A stretch of DNA of 64,000 nt from Parascardovia denticolens DSM 10105 = JCM 12538 (lineage in GTDB: Bacteria; Actinomycetota; Actinomycetes; Actinomycetales; Bifidobacteriaceae): the NCBI RefSeq assembly GCF_001042675.1, contig NZ_AP012333.1, forward strand, positions 1,550,001 through 1,614,000. The letters are read 5' to 3'. This document shows positions 1-7,911 of this stretch, piece after piece (the stretch's first letter is position 1; each line of letters opens with the position of its first letter). Below the pieces are notes generated by a model. The model had not been told where the DNA came from, ran no database searches, and worked only from the letters and a program-made list of their open reading frames with translations. Position numbers and translations under genes: made by a program.

Positions 1-524
1 TAAGCGGACAGATCATCCTGAGCGGACTCCAGGTCCCTCTTCGCCTTCGCCTTATCCGCCTGCGAAGCCTGAGAATCCCTCACCATCGAATCAGAGACCC
101 GCCGCCGCAGATTCACCTCCTGCTGGGCGGCGTCCACCTTCCAGCCGATCCGATCCTTGTCAATCTGCGCGTCTTCGGCAGCCTTGATGTAGGAAGCGGC
201 CAAAGGGCAATAAAATTGCAGCTGCCCGGCCCAGCTTCTCAATTCCGACCGCATCACGCCGAAAACCGACGCCCACTGGCGAAATTCACCTTTCATCGAA
301 GAATCAAGATCCTCGTTGAGTTTCTTCGCCCACTCGCCTTTCAAACCGTCTTCGGCGTCCAAACCGTTCAGAATGCCGCTCATCCGCGCGAAGGAATCAT
401 GAAGAATCCCATAATGGGCGGCCATTTCAGCGACCTCATCCGCGTCGCCGGGGAAAGGCGACTCGGCCCGGCCCACCAGATCCCAACGCGCTTGCTCCAA
501 ACGAACATAATCCATATAAGCCAT
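1..524 (-). CDS. Probable T7SS substrate, N-terminal part (cut by window edge)
   Basis: An open minus-strand frame runs from ATG at 524 off the left edge; 174 codons are visible without a stop. The protein begins MAYMDYVRLEQARWDL and then has a segment FPGDADEVAEMAAHYGILHD, which resembles the helical secretion-signal domain of actinobacterial type VII substrates (a proline-glycine-aspartate turn followed by an amphipathic helix predicted to pair with WXG100-like partners). The visible C-terminal part is charged and helical, rich in Lys, Ala, Asp and Gln, likely coiled coil. It is the last visible gene of a minus-strand series eccC, WXG100-like gene, 106-aa gene, this gene, with only 17 bases between it and the previous stop. 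That context suggests an exported effector with its dedicated partners. The toxin or functional part lies outside the window, so no activity can be assigned. Confidence 0.7.
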   Translation of the reverse strand, partial: MAYMDYVRLEQARWDLVGRAESPFPGDADEVAEMAAHYGILHDSFARMSGILNGLDAEDGLKGEWAKKLNEDLDSSMKGEFRQWASVFGVMRSELRSWAGQLQFYCPLAASYIKAAEDAQIDKDRIGWKVDAAQQEVNLRRRVSDSMVRDSQASQADKAKAKRDLESAQDDLSA

Positions 525-541
525 AACGAACCCTGGTCCCC

Positions 542-862
542 TTAAACCCGACGCTTCCTGGTATGAACGATCTCTTTCTTCCGCGCCGCCTTCGCCGTTT
601 GGGCATCCCAGTGGGTGGACTCATCCAGAGTCTTCTGAAGAAAATCGATGTACTTCTTCGTTTTCTTCTGGTACTTGACTTTCAGGGAGTCAGCCCGCTC
701 ATTCACCTCGTTGACGGCGCGAACCAGATCCGCGAACCCCACATTCTCACGTTTGGCCAGGACCCTGCTCGTCCCCGAGTCCAAACTCAACATGTCCCTG
801 ATGGAGGAGAACCCCTTTTTCAGATCCTCCACCTTATCCTGTTTGATGACCAAATCAGACAT
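542..862 (-). CDS. Small helical protein of the T7SS locus, probable effector partner
   Basis: The protein has 106 residues, starting MSDLVIKQDKVEDLKKGF. The ATG at 862 is chosen because it follows a strong AGGAGGAGG ribosome site seven bases upstream; the frame stays open about 40 codons further up, but that part is low-complexity and has no ribosome site. It is almost all helix, with many Lys/Asp/Glu residues and a very basic C-terminus (KKEIVHTRKRRV). No catalytic motif is visible. Size, helical character and position between a WXG100-like gene and a probable T7SS substrate fit the small partner proteins that are co-exported with long T7SS effectors. This is inference from context; I do not recognise the family itself. 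Confidence 0.7.
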   Translation of the reverse strand: MSDLVIKQDKVEDLKKGFSSIRDMLSLDSGTSRVLAKRENVGFADLVRAVNEVNERADSLKVKYQKKTKKYIDFLQKTLDESTHWDAQTAKAARKKEIVHTRKRRV

Positions 863-1082
863 ACGCAGTCCTCCTCCTGCACGATTCCCCCGGCCGGTAA
901 AACGTCGGTGGGAAACCGACCGTCCAAAAGCCCCCATACCGGCGCAGCCGCCAGTCCGGTACGCCGGCCCACCGAAATCCAAGGTCTTTCACATACCGTC
1001 ACGCCATCCCGACCCTGGCATCAAGCGGCCGCCGCAAACCGGCGGCCGCCAGAAAACCAGAGGAGACGCCACACAAGAAGCG

Positions 1083-1379
1083 TCAGCTCTGGAGGGAAGA
1101 GGCCAGGGAGGAATCCATCTCGCTCATGGACTGCTGGGCCTTACGCAGGAAGGAAGCCATCCCTTCCAGACCGCTGATGGTCTCCTTGGCCCCTTTCGTG
1201 AACTGCTCGTAAGAGGTTCCGAAGGCGCCGGAAGCCTTATCCGTCTGGAATCCAGCGGAAATAAGCTGATTCACCTGGCCCTGCAACCTGTTCAAGGTGG
1301 ACATCAACTCCTCCTCACCAGCTTTCAGATTGCTGGCCTGGGTGGTCAACTCCTCATACGTGACATTGAGATTAGCCAT
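1083..1379 (-). CDS. WXG100-like (ESX) small secreted protein without the WxG motif
   Basis: The protein has 98 residues, starting MANLNVTYEELTTQASNLKAG. The ATG at 1379 is preceded by AGAAGGA; an upstream in-frame extension of 20 residues looks non-coding. It has the helix-turn-helix hairpin of the WXG100 family: helix 1 to about residue 45, a turn around SAGFQTDKASGAF, and helix 2 ending at the C-terminus. At the turn the family Trp-x-Gly is replaced by Ala-Gly-Phe, and the C-terminal Tyr-x-x-x-Asp/Glu export signal is not present, the equivalent stretch being SMSEMDSSLA. WXG100 proteins act as dimers that are exported by, or help recognise substrates for, the EccC/EssC ATPase, which is encoded 215 bases upstream. 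The role is assigned from fold and neighbourhood. Confidence 0.82.
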   Translation of the reverse strand: MANLNVTYEELTTQASNLKAGEEELMSTLNRLQGQVNQLISAGFQTDKASGAFGTSYEQFTKGAKETISGLEGMASFLRKAQQSMSEMDSSLASSLQS

Positions 1380-1593
1380 GAAACTATCCTTCTTTCTACT
1401 GAAGAACGCCCGCCGCTTCCACAGCGGGCCCATTATCACCTTTTGATTCCCGCTTCCCGTTCACCCGGGCTCACCCCACGCGGACGGGAAGCGAAACTCG
1501 CACATGGCAGAAGGACCGGTCCGCGCAAGGAACCTCTCCTTATCACTGCCATCCTTGCGCCGACTACCATACCAGCAGGCCCGGCCAAGCCCA

Positions 1594-4500
1594 CTAACCC
1601 ACAGAATCACCGCTCCAGGCCGGAAGCGCGACCTGCGCCTGAACAACGACCCTGCCCAGATGAACCATGGCCCGGCCCTCCGGCCGGGGTTCAGCCGCCC
1701 AACGCACAGGGATGCCCACATCAATAAAATCCCCAAAAGAAGCATCCCCCAAGGAAAGCAAAACCCCCTGCCTGACCTGCGACCCGACCCGGGCGCCCCA
1801 TCCTCCGCCAAACACCGACGGGAAAGCCTTCGCGTCACCAGCAAAAACAAAAGCGCAACCAGAAAAATCATCGGCGGTCAGCATGTTCTGTATCCATGAG
1901 GAGGCCGGCATCTGGTTGAGCTGATGACAGTCGTCGAAGAGGAAGAGGACGGGCTTCCTCTTCGGGTCTGACCCCGCTTGCCTGGTCAGGGGCACCAAGG
2001 CTTCCTCGGTCAAGTCATTCGGCTGTTGGAAGACTTTCAAGACCCCGTCGCGCCCGTCGAACCCCCTCAGCCCCTTGCGTTTGGGCGAGGCCAGGACTAC
2101 CTGGTACCCTTGGGAGAGGGCCCGGTCGGTCAAAGACACAAGCAGGGAGGTCTTCCCGGACCTGGTAAGCCCGTAAATGGGCAGGACGGGGGTTTCCCGG
2201 GGATTCCAGGCCACGATGTCGTTGTTCTCGCCGCCGATGGCGAAAGGCAGGGCGAGCTGGTCCCTGAACCCTTGCGCGGACAGGCGTGCTTCGAAGGAAG
2301 CGGCCGTCAACTTCTGAGGCAGCTCCTCCACGCTGAAAGGCATCGACTCCCTTGGCAGGAACTTGTCCCGCCCTTCGGCGAGACGATGGCCAACGGACCG
2401 GATGATCTCCACTTCCTTGGCGCCGGTGGCATCCTTGTCGATCAAAGCGATCTGCACTTCGACGTTCTCCGCCGCCGTGATCCCTCGACCATTGGCCATA
2501 TGCTCGGGGACATCCCGGATCCTCATGCCGATGGCGCCGTAATCCGAATTATCGACGAGCCTGAGGACTATCTTGTCTTCCGCGAGGAGGGAGACCTGCC
2601 CGCCCAAGAGCTGCTTGTCCCCGGACACCACGAAATGGAAGCCCACGGAAGGCCCTTCCCTCATCAGGACTTTGATGCGTTCGATGAAAGCGGAATGAGA
2701 GGAGCCTTCAAAAGCCGAGTTGAGCCCGTCCCAGGAATCCACGACGATGATGATATGGGCGATGACATCGGGAGCCTCTTCGCCGGAAGCCGTAGAGACT
2801 GAGCCGGCGACGGCCTCGGGGGCATCCATGGACTCCGGCTCTCTTCCAAGCCCCGACCGGGAATGGTCGTGATTGTATTCGTCGATGGTGCTGTAGCCCT
2901 CTTGGGACAAGAGGTCCGCCCGCCGACGGTACTCCCTTTCCAACTTCCCCAGCAACCGTTCGATCTTCTGCGTCTCGGTGCGGGTCGCCACCGCCCCGAC
3001 GTTGGCGAAAGTCTGCAGAGGCAGAAGGGCCCCGTTGCCGGCGTCGATCCCATAGACATGGAGGACGCTGGCGTTCATGCGGGTGTAGGCGCTGAAAACG
3101 ATGGTCCGTAAGGCCGTCGATTTTCCGCTGCGGCCGGTGCCGGCCAGGAAAAGGTTGCCCTGGGTCTTCACATCGAAGGATATCGTCTTCTGTTTCTGCT
3201 CCGCTGGGTAATCCCCCAAGGCGAAGGGGATGGGGACGACCCGGTCTCCGGGGCCGAAAGAGCCGTCGCGCAGCCGTGCATCCGGCTTATCCGGCGTGTC
3301 CTGCATATTCGGCATATCCGTCTTATCCGGTACATCCGGTTCACCCAACTCATCCAAGCCGATCTGTTCGCCCAGGGCTGGCAGCCAAGGCTGCCTTTGC
3401 GCCGGAATGCCCAGGTCCCGGGAGGCTTCGGTGATGGCTCCGACCAGCATCTTCAAATCGGTGACGGAAACATCCCCCCGGTTCTCCTTCTTCTCGAGCG
3501 GGGCGGGAGGGGGATTCCCTATGTCGTCGAAGGTCACGACGTCAATCAAGGCATTGGCCGCCATGGCTTTCTCGTCCTCCTCCCCCTTGCGCATATCGGG
3601 AGTCATGTATCGGCCTCCCACCCGCGAAGACTGGAAGGGGATGAGGGTGTTCGACCCCAGCCTCACCACGGCCCGACCAGGCGTGGTCTTGGAGATGAGG
3701 GCGGCGTCTTTGGCGTCGATCACATCGTTCGACTCCTCGGAAGAGGTCATACGCAAAGCGATGCGGAGGTTGGTGTTCGCCCGGATCTCCGGGCTGACGA
3801 CGCCTCCCGGCCTCTGCGTGGCCAAAAGAAGATGGATCCCCAAAGACCGGCCCCGCTGGGCTATGTTGACCAGGCCGGTGACGAAGTCGGGAAGCTCCCT
3901 GGCCAGGGAGGCGAACTCATCGATGACGATCAGCAGTCGGGGTATCTCAGGCAGCCGGGGTTTTTTCACCCGCAGGTCGATGTAGTCTTCCAGGTCCTTC
4001 GCCCCGGCTTGGGCCAGGAGATGCTCCCGGTAATTGAGCTCAGCCCCGAGGGAAATGAGGGCCCGGGCGACCAAGTGGTTGTCCAGGTCGGTGACCATGC
4101 CCACGGTATGAGGCAGGTCCACGCAATCCTTGAAAGCCGCCCCGCCCTTGTAATCCACCAGGACGAAGTTCATGGCGTTCGGGGTGTTGCTGATGGCCAG
4201 GGAGGCCACCAGGGTCTGGAGGAATTCGGATTTGCCCGATCCGGTCGTGCCGCCGACCAGACCGTGCGGGCCGTCTTTGGCGATGTCCACATGGAATTCG
4301 CCGTCCACGCTTTCCCCGATCACGCAATCGGTCGAACGTGGGTTCGAGGCCCAGCCGGCCTCGATCTGCTTGGCCGTGGGTGTCAGGTGGAGGACGTCCA
4401 GGAGGCGGGAGGAGTTGGGGATTCCGGAAGCGGATTCATCCGGGGTCCCGTCTTTGAGAGGGGCCAGGGCGAAGCAGACGGCGTCCACCCATTCGGGGGT

Positions 4501-6696
4501 GACCAGGTCGGGCATGATGCCGGTGAGGTCGCCGTGCCCCGTGGAACGGATGGTCAGGCCAGCGGGCCGAGCCAGGATGACGCTCCTGCACTCCTCCGGC
4601 AGGAGCCGCTCGTCGGCGCCGACGCAGATGGTGTACACCCCGACGGATGGCCCGTCCTGCAGGATCCGGATGGCCCCGGGCATGGTGCGGATGATATGGG
4701 CGTTCTCCATGACGACGACGATGGCGTCCCCGTTCCAGGCTTTCATGGACGAATGCCGCATATCCTCCATGCGGTCGTTGACCAAGGCCGACAGCCAGGC
4801 CAGGTGGTTGGCTATGTGCTCCGCGTCCAGGCCGATGTTACGCAGGACACGAGGGTTCTCATTGCTCTTGAAATGCGGTATCCATTGGGCGAAATCCCAG
4901 GAGACGTAAGAGGAATCCCGGAAGCCATCCAGGGGGAAGCTTTCCAGGCCGCCACGCAGGGCTTCCTCGAAAGAGGGCGCCGAGTCGGAATTCTTGTCTT
5001 TCCGTTTACGTCGGGGGGAAAGCAGGACCATCTTCAGGTCATCGGTGGAATGCAGGGCGGCCATCTGGGTCACCAGCCACTGGCTGACCGGGCTGACGAC
5101 GTCCATCAGACCGGCGATCCCGATGCAGCCCTGCGTTTTCAAGGACAGGGTGATTGGATGATTATGCAGGACCCAGGATTGGGTCCGTTCGAAATCAAGC
5201 TTGGAAGGATCATCCATGCTGATGGAAGAGGTGACGTCCCCGGTTCCCACGCGCAGACGCAGCCAGGAGGCGTCCGTGCTCCTGCGGTTCCACAGGCTGG
5301 AATCATGCCGGCTGACGCTGTCCAAAACGGAGGTCGGGTCGGGGAATTCCTGCCTGTCGATGGCCGCCTCCTCCCGGACCAGCTGGTAGGCCTTTCTTTT
5401 CAAGGCTTTATAGGTATCCCTGTATTTGATGACCTGGTTCCGGTAGCGGCGTTGAGCGCTCCTGTTGCCTGTCAGATAGGAGGAGATCATCATCACCGGG
5501 CTCATGACGCCAAAGGTAAGATAGATCCAATTCCGCAGGATGGCCGCCATCCCGATGGCCATGGCGAGCGGAAGCAGCATGGAGACGAAAGGAACCGGCG
5601 CTTTTTCCGGCTTTTCAGGACGGGTCGGCAGCTCGATCTTGCTCTTCTTGATCTCCTTGCTGATTTTGGGCGGCCTGGCGTACATCAGGTGGCCGTCTCC
5701 GCTGTCTTCCACCGGTATGGGGACGGCGCTGCTGGCCGTGACTTCGATGATGCTTTCCGGCAGAACGACTTTCGTCCCCAGAGGCAGGAAGATCGGGTCC
5801 AGGACTTCGGCCCCTTCGACGAAGATCCGGGAATGGGCCGTCCCCTCCCGCCAGCCTTCCTGGTCGTGGAGTTCATCGGAGTATTCAGGGGTGAGCTCGT
5901 ACTCGCTCCCCGCGCCGGTCGCGCCGGCCACGGCCTTGGAAGCGTCCAACTTGTAGGCGTCATAGGAGTCGTAGGCGTAGGCATAGGCGCTGGAGAGCTC
6001 ATCGTACTCCTGCGGATCCTTCGGCTGGTTGGGACCTCCCTTGCGCCTCCGTTTGTCATAGCGACGGCGCTCTTTGCGGTTCTTGCGTTCCAGCTTCGCC
6101 CGGGCCCGGGCCGCCTTGCGCTTGCGCTTCACCGTTCCCCGGGGGTCCGGATCCGTCACGGAAGGGATCAGCCTGATGGCGGGGCCCCCTTCCCTATCAG
6201 CCCCTTCGGGAATCTCCAAAGTGAAGGTGGCGTCCCGGGAATTCCTCTCCTGGTCAAGCAGGGTGGCGATGGCCAGCGTCCCGCTGGTGAGGTCATAGAT
6301 GCTTCCGGCGTTGACCCCGCTCACGAACCGCAACTGGACTTGCGTAGCGGAACCATCGTGGGTGAGCCTCTGCCGCCTGTTCGAATCCTGGGTCAAGGGC
6401 TGGGGGTTGATCAGACCATCCTGGTGGCAGGAGACGCAAAGCCAGGAGCCTTCCACTAAGCCCGCTTCGCGGACGCTTTGGGATAGGTCGGCCAGATGAT
6501 CGTCAACGCTGACGTAAACGCGGTCCCCCTTGCTATGGGAGGCGGCCAGCCAGGCCTTCTCGTCCATCGCGCGGCCACGGGTGATGCGGGAGATGAGCGG
6601 CAGGGCGTCTCGCAGGGGGAGATCTTGGGCGATATCCACATAGGCCGTGAACCGCTTGTGTTCATCGGCGTCATAGATGGCAATCAGGCCTCTCAT
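1594..6696 (-). CDS. eccC: Type VII secretion FtsK/SpoIIIE-type ATPase EccC/EssC
   Basis: The protein has 1700 residues, with ATG at 6696 after GGGAGGAATGAT. It is the motor of the ESX/type VII system at the cytoplasmic membrane. The N-terminal about 330 residues look like FHA-type or ubiquitin-like regulatory sequence, interrupted by a very basic stretch (about 188-220) and a Tyr/Ala-rich stretch. Two membrane helices lie at about 370-410. Three FtsK/SpoIIIE ATPase domains follow. The first has a Walker A GGTTGSGKSEF at about 815 and Walker B LLIVIDEFASL. The second has GTGRSGKST at about 1189 with IIIVVDSWDG. The third has GLTRSGKTS at about 1514 with PVLFLFDDCHQ. The fused arrangement is the Firmicutes/bifidobacterial EssC type rather than split EccCa/EccCb, and it is somewhat longer than the usual about 1480 residues. 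Genes for a WXG100-like protein and a probable substrate follow on the same strand. Other machine components are not in the window. Confidence 0.95.
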   Translation of the reverse strand: MRGLIAIYDADEHKRFTAYVDIAQDLPLRDALPLISRITRGRAMDEKAWLAASHSKGDRVYVSVDDHLADLSQSVREAGLVEGSWLCVSCHQDGLINPQPLTQDSNRRQRLTHDGSATQVQLRFVSGVNAGSIYDLTSGTLAIATLLDQERNSRDATFTLEIPEGADREGGPAIRLIPSVTDPDPRGTVKRKRKAARARAKLERKNRKERRRYDKRRRKGGPNQPKDPQEYDELSSAYAYAYDSYDAYKLDASKAVAGATGAGSEYELTPEYSDELHDQEGWREGTAHSRIFVEGAEVLDPIFLPLGTKVVLPESIIEVTASSAVPIPVEDSGDGHLMYARPPKISKEIKKSKIELPTRPEKPEKAPVPFVSMLLPLAMAIGMAAILRNWIYLTFGVMSPVMMISSYLTGNRSAQRRYRNQVIKYRDTYKALKRKAYQLVREEAAIDRQEFPDPTSVLDSVSRHDSSLWNRRSTDASWLRLRVGTGDVTSSISMDDPSKLDFERTQSWVLHNHPITLSLKTQGCIGIAGLMDVVSPVSQWLVTQMAALHSTDDLKMVLLSPRRKRKDKNSDSAPSFEEALRGGLESFPLDGFRDSSYVSWDFAQWIPHFKSNENPRVLRNIGLDAEHIANHLAWLSALVNDRMEDMRHSSMKAWNGDAIVVVMENAHIIRTMPGAIRILQDGPSVGVYTICVGADERLLPEECRSVILARPAGLTIRSTGHGDLTGIMPDLVTPEWVDAVCFALAPLKDGTPDESASGIPNSSRLLDVLHLTPTAKQIEAGWASNPRSTDCVIGESVDGEFHVDIAKDGPHGLVGGTTGSGKSEFLQTLVASLAISNTPNAMNFVLVDYKGGAAFKDCVDLPHTVGMVTDLDNHLVARALISLGAELNYREHLLAQAGAKDLEDYIDLRVKKPRLPEIPRLLIVIDEFASLARELPDFVTGLVNIAQRGRSLGIHLLLATQRPGGVVSPEIRANTNLRIALRMTSSEESNDVIDAKDAALISKTTPGRAVVRLGSNTLIPFQSSRVGGRYMTPDMRKGEEDEKAMAANALIDVVTFDDIGNPPPAPLEKKENRGDVSVTDLKMLVGAITEASRDLGIPAQRQPWLPALGEQIGLDELGEPDVPDKTDMPNMQDTPDKPDARLRDGSFGPGDRVVPIPFALGDYPAEQKQKTISFDVKTQGNLFLAGTGRSGKSTALRTIVFSAYTRMNASVLHVYGIDAGNGALLPLQTFANVGAVATRTETQKIERLLGKLEREYRRRADLLSQEGYSTIDEYNHDHSRSGLGREPESMDAPEAVAGSVSTASGEEAPDVIAHIIIVVDSWDGLNSAFEGSSHSAFIERIKVLMREGPSVGFHFVVSGDKQLLGGQVSLLAEDKIVLRLVDNSDYGAIGMRIRDVPEHMANGRGITAAENVEVQIALIDKDATGAKEVEIIRSVGHRLAEGRDKFLPRESMPFSVEELPQKLTAASFEARLSAQGFRDQLALPFAIGGENNDIVAWNPRETPVLPIYGLTRSGKTSLLVSLTDRALSQGYQVVLASPKRKGLRGFDGRDGVLKVFQQPNDLTEEALVPLTRQAGSDPKRKPVLFLFDDCHQLNQMPASSWIQNMLTADDFSGCAFVFAGDAKAFPSVFGGGWGARVGSQVRQGVLLSLGDASFGDFIDVGIPVRWAAEPRPEGRAMVHLGRVVVQAQVALPAWSGDSVG

Positions 6697-6878
6697 ATCA
6701 TTCCTCCCGTATCAGCATCATGAAGGCCTTCCGATTAAGCGGAAGGGCGCCCATGGCTTCCGGCCGTCCCCGCCTCTTGTACGACCGTCCGCGAATCAGC
6801 CTGGAATCGATGCCCTTCGCCGCTCTCTCTCACGGATGCCAACAGCAGGATACCACGGACCGCAGATGGGTCGGCCGT

Positions 6879-6922
6879 CTTTCGGGCCTCTTAAAGGCCT
6901 CTCAAAGGCTTCTTAAGGGCCT
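6879..6922. repeat. Four tandem 11-bp repeats
   Basis: Four consecutive 11-base units start at 6879, 6890, 6901 and 6912: ctttcgggcct, cttaaaggcct, ctcaaaggctt, cttaagggcct. They lie between the mtnN stop and the eccC start. The period of one helical turn would place each unit on the same DNA face. No known operator is recognised. Confidence 0.7.
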
Positions 6923-6958
6923 CTTCCGACCGCCCATCCCTGGCCTTCCGCCTTGCCC

Positions 6959-7705
6959 TTACAGCTTCCTGACCAGTTCGACCACGATCTGGGCCGCCGT
7001 GTCTGCATAGGCGGAGATGTCGAACTCCTTGAAAGTCTCGTACTCCGTATCGGCGTTATCGCTCAAGGCCCGGATGATGAGGGCGGGGATGTCGTTCTTG
7101 GCGGCGATGTGGAGCACGGCTGCCCCTTCCATCTCGGCCGCGTTGGCCCCGGTCTGGGACTTCACGTCCTCCACCTTCTGGTCGCCTTCGATGAAACGGT
7201 TGCCGGAGGCGATGACGCCTTGGATGTACCTGATCCCCCTGCGGTCCAGGACCTGGGAGGCCAGGTCCAGCAGGCGCGGGTCGGAGTGGAATTCCTCCAA
7301 AGCCGGGTAGGACTCGCTGATCAGTTTCATGTCGGAATCCAGATAGCGTACGGTCTTGCCCAGGACGACGTCATTGATGTGCAAGTCCGGGGTCAGGTTT
7401 CCGGCTATGCCGGAGAAGATGATGGCTTCGGGACGGCCGTAATCGATCAGGAACTGGGTGGTGGCGGCCGCGTTCACCAGACCCATGCCGGCCACGGTCG
7501 CCACGAGACGGATCCGCCCCTGCTCTTCCCCCTGCCCGGCCGTCGGCAGAGGGATGAGGCCGTCGACCACGTCCAGCCCGCTTTGGTGGAAACGCCGCAC
7601 GTCTTCCAAAGACCGGGCGATCAGGTCGACCTCTTCCGCCAAAGCGCCGATGACGGCCACGATCTTGGTCCTCTGGTCTGCCTGTGTCTGCTGGGATTCG
7701 TTCAC
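6959..7705 (-). CDS. mtnN: 5'-methylthioadenosine/S-adenosylhomocysteine nucleosidase
   Basis: MTAN hydrolyses methylthioadenosine and S-adenosylhomocysteine to adenine plus the thioribose or S-ribosylhomocysteine, in methionine salvage and methyl-cycle detoxification. The GTG at 7705 is chosen as the start because AAGGAGACACC precedes it directly, which gives 248 residues; an ATG at 7753 in frame has no comparable site. Family motifs are present in order: GALAEEVDL near the N-terminus (catalytic Glu), FSGIAGNL, a substrate-binding NRFIEGD segment, EMEGAAV, and RALSDNAD with the catalytic Asp. The length matches the roughly 230-residue family. It stands alone between eccC and pepC. Metabolically it links to metK near 50 kb, but the two are not in an operon. 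Confidence 0.93.
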   Translation of the reverse strand: MNESQQTQADQRTKIVAVIGALAEEVDLIARSLEDVRRFHQSGLDVVDGLIPLPTAGQGEEQGRIRLVATVAGMGLVNAAATTQFLIDYGRPEAIIFSGIAGNLTPDLHINDVVLGKTVRYLDSDMKLISESYPALEEFHSDPRLLDLASQVLDRRGIRYIQGVIASGNRFIEGDQKVEDVKSQTGANAAEMEGAAVLHIAAKNDIPALIIRALSDNADTEYETFKEFDISAYADTAAQIVVELVRKL

Positions 7706-7787
7706 GGTGTCTCCTTCGTTGTCTATTGTCATGGGCCTTGTAATCGATTTCATGGGTCTTCGTCGACGATCATCGACTGGGCCCTCT

Positions 7788-7843
7788 CATAGTGACGAAA
7801 CCATGATAACGGAGCCATAGTAACGCAGTTATAGTAACGAGGG
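7788..7843. repeat. Four tandem 14-bp repeats upstream of mtnN
   Basis: Four 14-base units start at exactly 7788, 7802, 7816 and 7830 (catagtgacgaaac, catgataacggagc, catagtaacgcagt, tatagtaacgaggg). They lie 80-140 bases upstream of the mtnN GTG and downstream of the pepC terminator, so they fall in the mtnN promoter region. Consensus is about catagtaacg with a variable tail. Confidence 0.72.
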
Positions 7844-7845
7844 GG

Positions 7846-7890
7846 CGAGAAAACGAAGAAACCCCCGCCGACGGAGAGCCAAAGCGGGGG
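7846..7890 (-). terminator. Rho-independent terminator of pepC
   Basis: Seven-base GC arms at 7862-7868 and 7884-7890 (cccccgc / gcggggg) enclose a 15-base loop. On the minus strand the stem is followed by TTTCTTCGTTTTC. It sits 20 bases after the pepC stop. Confidence 0.8.
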
Positions 7891-7911
7891 CTGAATCAGG
7901 AGTCGGGAAAG

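Noticed and set aside
1461-1871. 136-codon minus-strand frame overlapping the eccC 3' end
   Set aside because: Lies in another frame of eccC; hydrophobic start is accidental and there is no ribosome site.
3397-6459. Open plus-strand frame of about 1020 codons opposite eccC
   Set aside because: Antisense shadow of a high-GC gene; Gly/Pro/His/Asp-rich with no domain, while the minus strand has a full T7SS ATPase.
6879-7843. CRISPR-like array from the short tandem repeats
   Set aside because: Units of 11 and 14 bases are directly adjacent with no spacers, and no cas genes are present in the window.
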